Origin: Verrucomicrobiota bacterium
GTDB taxonomy: Bacteria > Verrucomicrobiota > Verrucomicrobiia > Limisphaerales > JAEYXS01
Assembly: GCA_021156225.1 (NCBI GenBank)
Contig: JAJNBN010000141.1
Span: 1-7,847 of the forward strand
Direction: 5' to 3'
DNA: 7,847 nt
Shown: one piece after another, positions 1-6,181 of the stretch
Layout: each line of letters opens with the position of its first letter
Position numbering within the stretch: the stretch's first letter is position 1
The notes under the pieces: model-generated
What the model was told of the DNA's origin: nothing
Databases searched by the model: none
What the model saw: only the letters and a program-made list of their open reading frames with translations
Made by a program: the position numbers and the translations under genes

Positions 1-1
1 G

Positions 2-3000
2 GCGGAAGGCGGGATGCAGTGGGCTTACTCCGAGCTGTTCCAGAATTTTGATGCCCATCAGGTATCCAGTTACCTTGAGCACGGCATCAAGCAGAGTGAA
101 CGCGCCGGGCTGCTCATCCAGTATAGCGAGACGCATGATAACAACCGCCTGGCAGCCTCGGGTGCAGAATGGTCGCGGCATCGCAACCGGCTCAGTGCAC
201 TGACGAGTGTGAGCGGCGGTTTCGGTTTTACGTGCGGTGTGGAATGGCTGGCGGCAGAGAAGTTCAATGTGCATTCCAGTCGTGGCATGGGCTGGGGCAG
301 TTCGCCGAATCTTATCGGAGAGCTGAGTTCTCTGAATAAGCTGCTCGCGGATCATCCATGCTTCTTCGACAGTGCGAAACTCACGCGCATCTCGATGCCG
401 GGTGCACCGGTCTATGCGTTGCGGAGGGATTCGAATGATGGGAAGGATGCTGTGCTCATTCTCGCTAATACGGATCAGACGCACGCACAGAGAGCGGAGC
501 TTGCAGGGCTTGAATTTTTAGGTGAGTTGCCGATGGAGTTGACGGAGCGGGAGCCAACGGAAATGGATTCACTGGGTCATGGGCGCTGGCGTTTTCAACT
601 GGCTCCTGGTGCGGTGCATTGTCTGGCCGTGGAGACATTGCCGCGCGGTTTGGGCGGGCCGAGTTACCGGCGGAAGCGGGCACAGGCTGCATTGGCTTAC
701 ACGGCTTTGTCTCACGTGCTGGAAGAAGAGGAGATCGGGCCGGTAGCGTGGGCTGACCTGGCTGCGTATTTTGCGAGTGATCCGGCGCGTTTTCTTGCGG
801 CGGCAGCGCATGTGGAACCGGCGGCGGCGATGAAGGATTTGCTGAAAGCCTTGCGCACGGTGCCGTTGGCGGAACGTTATTCCCCGGTGGTGAAATGGAC
901 AGCACTGGACATCGCGCGCGTGACGGTAGTGCCGCCGCATCATTGGTTGCTGGTGGAAGAGAAACATCCTTTCCGCGCTTGGCTGGAGGCGGGTGACGAG
1001 CGGCGCATCGCGTTTCAAAACAGCGTGCAACTGGACGGGCATCACATCGCGCTGTTCCGCATTGCGGAACCATTGGGCGAGGTTGCGTTGAAGCTGGAAC
1101 GTTTTGGGCCGACACCAGATACAGTGCAAGCACCGGTGCGTTCCTTGGGCAAGACGCCTTCGCTGTTGCAGCCTTTGAGTTTCAAAGGCGGCCAGGCTTT
1201 GCCAGGTGGTTTGAATGCCCCGCTGGTTTTGCTCACGAACGGGCGCGGCGCGATGGCCCGCATGTGCGTGGACCTTGGCCGGGTGAAGTCCAAGTATGAT
1301 TGTGTGCTGGGGGCGAACCTGCACGCGGAGATTCCGGTCGACCGGCATATCCTGCTCAAGCGTGTGCGGTTGTGGGTGAATGCGGATGGTTTCATCTCGC
1401 CGCTTGATGCGAGCACGTTGTTGAATTTTGAGGCGGGTCCGCCCGCGCACTGGCGCTTCCTGTGCAACGCAGGCGATGGCCGCGCGGTAGAAGTGCATCT
1501 GGTGACGGACATGCTGGAGGGACGCAACACGCTCTTCTTGCGCCTGTATCGTTCTGATGTTGCGCCCGCCATGGGCAAACCTTTGCCAGCAGCCTGTGAT
1601 GTGCGGTTGACGGCGCGCTTCGATGTCGAGGATCGCAATTTCCATTGGGAGACGACGCGTAATTCCGGGGCCGAACATCATTTCAATTCGCATACGCAAC
1701 TGCTCGTCGGGGAGATCGGCTTTGCATTCACCCCAGTGGGCGATCGGCGGTTGCGGGTGGTGACGGATATCGGCGCTTATCATCCGGCACCGGAATGGTC
1801 GCAGGGATTGCCGCATCCGGTGGAGGCTTCACGCGGACAATCCGGGCAAGGGGATGGTTTCAGCCCGGGCTGGTTTGAACTGCCGTTGAAAACGGGCAAG
1901 GCGGTGACGTTGATGGCTTCCGTGGAACGGGAGACGGATGCGCCATTTGGGGTCAGCTTTATCGAATCGCGCCAGCGTCAGGTGGAACATGCAGTGGCAC
2001 GGGCCGAGGTGACGGCGAATGATGCTTTTGGGCGGCAACTCGCGGTGGCAGCACAGGCCTATCTCGTTAACCGCGGCAATGGCAAAACTGTCATCGCCGG
2101 TTATCCGTGGTTCCTCGATTGGGGCCGCGATTCGCTCATCGCAGCGCGTGGTTATATCGCGGCGGGTTGTGTCACGGAAGTGTTGGAACTGGTGAAGGTC
2201 TTCGGGCGCTTCGAGCAGAACGGCACGTTGCCGAACACCATCCATGGTGAGGACGCATCGAATCGCGATACGACGGATGCGCCGCTCTGGTATGGCGTGG
2301 TGTGTGAGGACCTCGCGGCGGTGATGGGGCCGCAGGTGTATGTGACGCCGGTGGATGAAAAGGGGCGCACAGTGCTGGAGGTTTTGCAATCGATTGCAGC
2401 GGGTTACTTGCGGGGCACGGCGAATGGTATCCGCGTGGATGGCGAGACGGCGCTGGTGTGGAGCCCGAGTCATTTCACATGGATGGATACGAACTATCCC
2501 GCCGGCACACCGCGTGAGGGCTATCCGATCGAGATCCAGTCGCTGTGGATACGGTTGCTGCGTTTGCTGGAGCGTTTGAACGCGCCGAAGGTGGATGAGG
2601 CATGGGGCGTGCTCGCGGAACGGGCGGCGAAATCGTTGGAAGAACTTTTCTGGAGTGAACGGTTGGGCTGGTATGCGGATTGCCTGCGCGCTGTGGCACA
2701 CACGCCCGCCAGGAAAGCAGTGGTGGATACGGCGCTGCGCAGCAATTGCGTGCTGGCCGTGAGCCTGGGCATCGTCACGGGTGATCGAGCACGGCGTTGC
2801 GTGGATGCGGTGCGTCGGTGGCTGGTGGTGCCGGGCGCATTGCGTTCACTGGCGCCCTTGCCGGTGGAATTGGCATTGCCCATCCATACGTCGAGTGGCT
2901 GGTTGCTGAATGATCCGACGGCGCCGTACTGGAGCCGTTACGAAGGCGATGAGGATACCCGGCGCAAACCCGCCTATCACAACGGCACGGCGTGGACGTG

Positions 3001-3238
3001 GACATTCCCTGGATTCTGCGAAGCGATGACGATGGCTTGGAATCATTCACCGGAGGCAGTGGCCGCTGCGCGCGCATATCTAGGCAGCATGGACCGGATG
3101 ATGATGGAAGGGTGCGTGGGACAGATACCAGAAGTGATCGATGGCGATGCGCCACATCAACAGCGCGGCTGCGATGCCCAGGCGTGGGGCGTCACGGAGG
3201 CGTTGCGCGTATGGAAGCTGCTGAAGGCGCGGATGTGA
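2..3238 (+). CDS. GH13-GH133 fusion glycogen debranching enzyme (amylo-alpha-1,6-glucosidase), 5'-truncated
   Basis: The reading frame is open to the left edge, so the true start is outside the window; the first ATG (14) is internal. Residues are numbered from that ATG. Residues 1-125 look like the end of a GH13 barrel: S-E-T-H-D-N-N (39-45), with H41-D42, resembles GH13 conserved region IV, and a helix ending L-N-K-L-L-A-D-H-P precedes a beta-rich C-domain (about 125-208). A helical and beta linker follows, then a GDE N-terminal-like domain (about 400-670; L-T-N-G-R-G at 407-412). The C-terminal alpha-barrel has clear GH133 motifs: WFLDWGRD (699-706), NGTLPN (736-741), TTDAPLWY (753-760), TWMDTN (D825, candidate catalytic acid), YHNGTAW (988-994) and GCDAQAW (1052-1058). 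In known debranchers a GH13 transferase moves oligosaccharide stubs and GH133 hydrolyses the remaining alpha-1,6 glucose; the whole probably acts in the cytoplasm on glycogen. The GH13 nucleophile and acid/base lie off-window, so transferase activity cannot be judged. The GH133 call is firm; the fusion is well supported but incomplete. Confidence 0.92.
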   Translation, partial: AEGGMQWAYSELFQNFDAHQVSSYLEHGIKQSERAGLLIQYSETHDNNRLAASGAEWSRHRNRLSALTSVSGGFGFTCGVEWLAAEKFNVHSSRGMGWGSSPNLIGELSSLNKLLADHPCFFDSAKLTRISMPGAPVYALRRDSNDGKDAVLILANTDQTHAQRAELAGLEFLGELPMELTEREPTEMDSLGHGRWRFQLAPGAVHCLAVETLPRGLGGPSYRRKRAQAALAYTALSHVLEEEEIGPVAWADLAAYFASDPARFLAAAAHVEPAAAMKDLLKALRTVPLAERYSPVVKWTALDIARVTVVPPHHWLLVEEKHPFRAWLEAGDERRIAFQNSVQLDGHHIALFRIAEPLGEVALKLERFGPTPDTVQAPVRSLGKTPSLLQPLSFKGGQALPGGLNAPLVLLTNGRGAMARMCVDLGRVKSKYDCVLGANLHAEIPVDRHILLKRVRLWVNADGFISPLDASTLLNFEAGPPAHWRFLCNAGDGRAVEVHLVTDMLEGRNTLFLRLYRSDVAPAMGKPLPAACDVRLTARFDVEDRNFHWETTRNSGAEHHFNSHTQLLVGEIGFAFTPVGDRRLRVVTDIGAYHPAPEWSQGLPHPVEASRGQSGQGDGFSPGWFELPLKTGKAVTLMASVERETDAPFGVSFIESRQRQVEHAVARAEVTANDAFGRQLAVAAQAYLVNRGNGKTVIAGYPWFLDWGRDSLIAARGYIAAGCVTEVLELVKVFGRFEQNGTLPNTIHGEDASNRDTTDAPLWYGVVCEDLAAVMGPQVYVTPVDEKGRTVLEVLQSIAAGYLRGTANGIRVDGETALVWSPSHFTWMDTNYPAGTPREGYPIEIQSLWIRLLRLLERLNAPKVDEAWGVLAERAAKSLEELFWSERLGWYADCLRAVAHTPARKAVVDTALRSNCVLAVSLGIVTGDRARRCVDAVRRWLVVPGALRSLAPLPVELALPIHTSSGWLLNDPTAPYWSRYEGDEDTRRKPAYHNGTAWTWTFPGFCEAMTMAWNHSPEAVAAARAYLGSMDRMMMEGCVGQIPEVIDGDAPHQQRGCDAQAWGVTEALRVWKLLKARM

Positions 3239-4517
3239 TGGCGTGGAGGGCGTTGGTGGCTGCGGTTCTGACATCTCGTGAATGGTCACCAAGTAACAAC
3301 TTGATCTTCGGCAAGGCGGCATTTGCGGGTTCGCCCAATGAAGACAGCGCTTTCAGCGCCTGTATTTTTTCGTAGGGATACTTGCCAAGATGTTCGATCA
3401 GAACGGGGATGAGTTTTACTCCTTTGACCGGATCGATTGCGATCACAGCCTTTGCCTTGCTGCAATCCCCATCCCGCTGTGCGACCATCGCTTGAGCTAG
3501 CAATTCATCAACCACAGGCTGGGCTAATATTCCCATGGATGCCAGTGTCTCGTCGGCTTGGTCGCCAAGCGTGAGTCGGTCGGCGAGGGCGATGTGCTTT
3601 AAATATTGGAGTATATTGGTGGCCAGATCGGGCGCTACTTTACCCAAGGCAAATAAAGCATAAGTGCTGGCTATATTATGGGTGTCCTGTGTCAGTTTTA
3701 ACAACGCTGGACCGGCATCTCTGCCTCTGGTGTCCCATGCCTGCATGGCCACGACGATGCGAAAATGAATGGAATCGTCAGTTTCGCTGAGCAGTTTGAG
3801 CAGAGGGGTCATGATTTTCTGGGGCTCGTCAGTGATGCTTACCAAGGTATATGCCACATCTTCACGGTTTGTTTCAGAAGGGTTATCTAGCATGTGCAGG
3901 ACAGCGGGGATGGCAGCGGACGCTTGAGGGCCTATATCTGCTAAAAAATTTAACGCCAGGTGGTGTCTGCCTTCATTGGTGACTGAGAGCATGGAGATGA
4001 GGTAAGGCGCTGCATTCGAACCTAACCGAGGATAAACGCACGAAGTGACCGTCATCCCGCCTGTATCCATCTCAAACTCGAAAATTTCCGGGGAGAGTTC
4101 GGCCGCTTTGGGGCCTAAAACGTAGCAGGCAAAAAGGTATGGGTATATGCGCTCACGAATTTGGATCCGGGCGTTCTCTACACTATACTCAGGAGAGATG
4201 ATTTGAGACAATGAATAGGGTAGATAATTCAGCCACATTCCCTGTCTATCTGCCATTCTGGCTTTCAGAAGTGGTAAAGCATTCGTCCCGATCTGTTGTA
4301 TGGCGATCACCGCCTGGTCGTGCTTGGGATTGTCATCGTTCCATAGTCCAGAGAATATAACGTTGCCGCTACCTAGGGTCGGTGGATCAAGGTCTTTCAG
4401 CCATTCACTCAGTTTCTTGCCTTCATAGACCGGATCAGGCGGGCGGGTGAAATGATAGAGTAGGGCGCAAGCCAAGGCCACGCCGCAACTGATCAGAATG
4501 ACACGCTTTCTCCTCAT
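3192..4517 (-). CDS. Membrane-anchored HEAT-repeat protein
   Basis: A 441-residue protein read from the ATG at 4515-4517. The N-terminus is M-R-R-K-R followed by a hydrophobic stretch (6-21), a signal peptide or membrane anchor. Cys11 and Cys17 sit in poor lipobox-like contexts (L-I-S-C, A-L-A-C), so lipidation is possible but unproven. A Y-E-G-K-K-L-S-E-W-L motif (31-40) follows, a pattern I associate with Verrucomicrobiota HEAT proteins. The rest is paired amphipathic helices of HEAT type: about 64-90, then nearly continuous from 163 to 300, and again 360-428. Examples are FLADIGPQASAAIPAVLHML (191-210) and a repeat around LSSLGEPANAALPKIKLLL (391-409). HEAT repeats form alpha-solenoids for protein binding; no catalytic motif is visible, and the partner is unknown. 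The C-terminal tail (429-441) is low-complexity A/S/P and includes the part that overlaps the debranching gene. GC content is lower than in all neighbours. The Shine-Dalgarno is weak (TGAGAA about ten bases upstream). Confidence 0.85.
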   Translation of the reverse strand: MRRKRVILISCGVALACALLYHFTRPPDPVYEGKKLSEWLKDLDPPTLGSGNVIFSGLWNDDNPKHDQAVIAIQQIGTNALPLLKARMADRQGMWLNYLPYSLSQIISPEYSVENARIQIRERIYPYLFACYVLGPKAAELSPEIFEFEMDTGGMTVTSCVYPRLGSNAAPYLISMLSVTNEGRHHLALNFLADIGPQASAAIPAVLHMLDNPSETNREDVAYTLVSITDEPQKIMTPLLKLLSETDDSIHFRIVVAMQAWDTRGRDAGPALLKLTQDTHNIASTYALFALGKVAPDLATNILQYLKHIALADRLTLGDQADETLASMGILAQPVVDELLAQAMVAQRDGDCSKAKAVIAIDPVKGVKLIPVLIEHLGKYPYEKIQALKALSSLGEPANAALPKIKLLLGDHSRDVRTAATNALHAITSAPSAASIRATPP

Positions 4518-4639
4518 GGATTTCTCAGGGACCAGTATGCCGGGACTTTCACGATTGGCGAGATAGCATTTTCCGCTTCTCGCTTTGAATGGGTTTCAGC
4601 TACTTTTCGTCCGAAATCCATCAAGAAACTGTTGTGACC
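4518..4639. promoter_or_regulatory. Divergent intergenic region between HEAT and PQQ-repeat genes
   Basis: This stretch of about 120 bases separates two divergently read genes, so by position it should hold the promoters for both. I found no convincing -35/-10 pair on either strand and no clear operator palindrome. A weak extended -10-like TGCTATCT is readable on the minus strand (around 4561-4575), without a good -35 partner. If translation of the plus-strand gene started at the earlier ATG (4589), part of this region would be coding. Confidence 0.3.
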
Positions 4640-5992
4640 ATGACACGCACCAAGTCGCCCAAGCCCGTTTCGATCTTCCTATCCGGTGCATTGCTCGCGG
4701 TGGCGATGCTTACTTCCGCATGTGCGCCGACGGCCACACAGCATTGGTCGAGCTGGCGGGGGCCGAGCTACGATGGTTCGACGAAGGCTAAGAATCTGCC
4801 GGTCACTTTCTCCAAGACGAGCAACATCGTCTGGGAGGCGAGCATGCCGGGACCGAGTGCCGCATCGCCGATCATCTGGGGGGACAGGGTTTTTGTTTCG
4901 TCGCTGGATAATCGCACGAAGGGGTTGATGGCAATCTGCCTGGACCGCAAGACCGGTAAAGAGCTTTGGAAAGAGCAGGTGGGCATCGGCATACAGCAGG
5001 ATAATCGCTCCAATCAGGCGTCACCTTCGCCGGTGACGGACGGGAAGCTGGTGGTGTTCTTCTACGGCAACGGTGATCTGGTCGCGTTTGACTTGGCGGG
5101 GAAGAAACTGTGGCAGCGCAATATCCAGAAGGATTATGGCCAGTTCGCGTTTCTCTGGACCTTCTCTACCAGTCCGGTGCTGTATGAGAATACGCTCTTC
5201 ATGCAGGTCCTGCAGCGAGATGTGCCGGTGAATGGGCGCGGGCGCACGGATGGGCCGAATGAATCGTATCTGCTCGCGCTGGAACCGGCGACGGGCAAGG
5301 AACTCTGGCGCAAGGTGCGACCGGATGAGGCGGTGTCTGAAGCAAAGGAGGCGTTCACGACGCCTATTCCATTTGAATTCAAGGGGCAGAAGCAATTGAT
5401 CATCGCGGGTGGTGACTACATCAGCGGACATGATCCCAAGAATGGCGACATCCTGTGGAGCTGGGGCACATGGAACGAGGCGAAGGTCGGGCATTGGCGG
5501 TTGGTGCCTTCACCCGTTGTAGGGGGAGGCGTTGCGCTGGCATCTGCGCCGAAGAAGGAGCCGGTGTTTGCAGTGAAGCTGGGAGGCCAGGGCAAGCTGC
5601 CGGAATCGGCGGTCGCATGGCGCAGTGAGCGTAATGGGCCGATCAGTACGGATGTGCCGACGCCAGCCTATGCGGACGGAGATTTTTATGTGTTGAGCGA
5701 TGTGACGAAGAAGCTCACGCGTGTGGAAGCGGCGACGGGCAAGGTCAAGTGGACGATCGATCTGCCGGGCAAGGCGAAGTATGAGTCCTCACCAACGGTG
5801 GCGGATGGCAAGGTGTACACGATGAACTTCAAGGCGGAGGTCACGGTGATCAATGCAGCGGATGGCGCGGTGCTGCATACGGCGGCGCTGGGTGATCCGA
5901 CGGATGATACGACGCGTTCATCCATCGCGGTGGCGGGTGGGCATCTCTTCGTGCGGACGAATGCGAAGCTTTATTGCATCGGTGGGAAGTGA
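4640..5992 (+). CDS. Exported PQQ-repeat (BamB-like) beta-propeller protein, putative lipoprotein
   Basis: The preferred start is the ATG at 4640 (450 residues). It gives a textbook signal sequence: a basic n-region (M-T-R-T-K-S-P-K-P), a hydrophobic core (residues 11-24) and L-T-S-A-C with Cys28. The in-frame ATG at 4589 would put 17 unlikely residues in front. Cys28 could be a lipidation site, but -3 is Thr rather than Leu, so cleavage by signal peptidase I nearby is the alternative. The mature protein begins with W-R-G-P-S-Y-D-G (39-46), common at the start of planctomycete and verrucomicrobial PQQ-like proteins. Blade motifs of the form D-x-x-T-G-K-x-L-W recur: 102-110, 151-158, 214-223, 264-273, 362-371, with a degenerate one at 404-413. 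This indicates a 7-8-bladed propeller of the quinoprotein/BamB fold. No dehydrogenase catalytic residues or cytochrome motif are evident, so a binding or scaffold role outside the cytoplasmic membrane is more likely than enzyme activity. No strong Shine-Dalgarno is visible at either start. Confidence 0.85.
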   Translation: MTRTKSPKPVSIFLSGALLAVAMLTSACAPTATQHWSSWRGPSYDGSTKAKNLPVTFSKTSNIVWEASMPGPSAASPIIWGDRVFVSSLDNRTKGLMAICLDRKTGKELWKEQVGIGIQQDNRSNQASPSPVTDGKLVVFFYGNGDLVAFDLAGKKLWQRNIQKDYGQFAFLWTFSTSPVLYENTLFMQVLQRDVPVNGRGRTDGPNESYLLALEPATGKELWRKVRPDEAVSEAKEAFTTPIPFEFKGQKQLIIAGGDYISGHDPKNGDILWSWGTWNEAKVGHWRLVPSPVVGGGVALASAPKKEPVFAVKLGGQGKLPESAVAWRSERNGPISTDVPTPAYADGDFYVLSDVTKKLTRVEAATGKVKWTIDLPGKAKYESSPTVADGKVYTMNFKAEVTVINAADGAVLHTAALGDPTDDTTRSSIAVAGGHLFVRTNAKLYCIGGK

Positions 5993-6181
5993 AAGGCGAT
6001 TGGTGCTAAGGCGAGCTGTTTTGAATTCGGTCGAGCAGATGCTTCGATGTGGCCGGCTGAGGATCCCGACAGAGAATCGGGACAAGCCGCCACCTACCAA
6101 CGCGGGGTTTTCCTAACATCTCGACAATTCCTGGCTTTCATCGGAAGTTGGTTGACCCACGCTGCTTGAGCGGGGATGTGC
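5993..6181. other. Non-coding gap between PQQ-repeat and dehydratase genes
   Basis: No credible gene is seen here. The main structure is the hairpin at 6052-6091. The rest (about 6092-6175) should contain the dehydratase promoter; a TTGACC at 6152-6157 resembles a -35 box but has no matching -10 at the right distance. No riboswitch, tRNA or direct repeat was recognised. Confidence 0.4.
6052..6091. repeat. Imperfect hairpin, possible dispersed palindromic repeat or terminator
   Basis: An inner perfect 6-bp stem TCCCGA (6064-6069) / TCGGGA (6077-6082) encloses a 7-base loop. After an asymmetric internal bulge, an outer arm GCCGGCT (6052-6058) pairs with AGCCGCC (6085-6091) with one mismatch. 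The nearest T-run on the plus strand (GGGGTTTTCC, from about 6103) is about 15 bases beyond the stem, so it is not a canonical intrinsic terminator. The nested arms and the location 60 bases after a stop codon fit either a REP-like intergenic palindrome or an RNA structure at the 3' end of the PQQ-repeat transcript. The pairing is directly visible; the role is inference. Confidence 0.45.

Noticed and set aside
569..1816. Open frame of 415 codons on the minus strand
   Set aside because: It is antisense to the debranching enzyme, rich in Arg, Gln and His and without domain motifs; the opposite strand explains the region.
1829..2701. Open frame of 290 codons on the minus strand
   Set aside because: It is antisense to the most conserved GH133 section, with shadow-like composition.
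3556..3570. Perfect hairpin GCTTGG-TCG-CCAAGC
   Set aside because: It lies inside the HEAT coding region, has no T-run and is short enough to arise from codon choice; there is no reason to call a regulatory element.
6152..6180. TTGACC as a -35 box for the dehydratase gene
   Set aside because: At 17 bases spacing the -10 position reads GATGTG, a poor match, and it overlaps the possible start codon at 6176.
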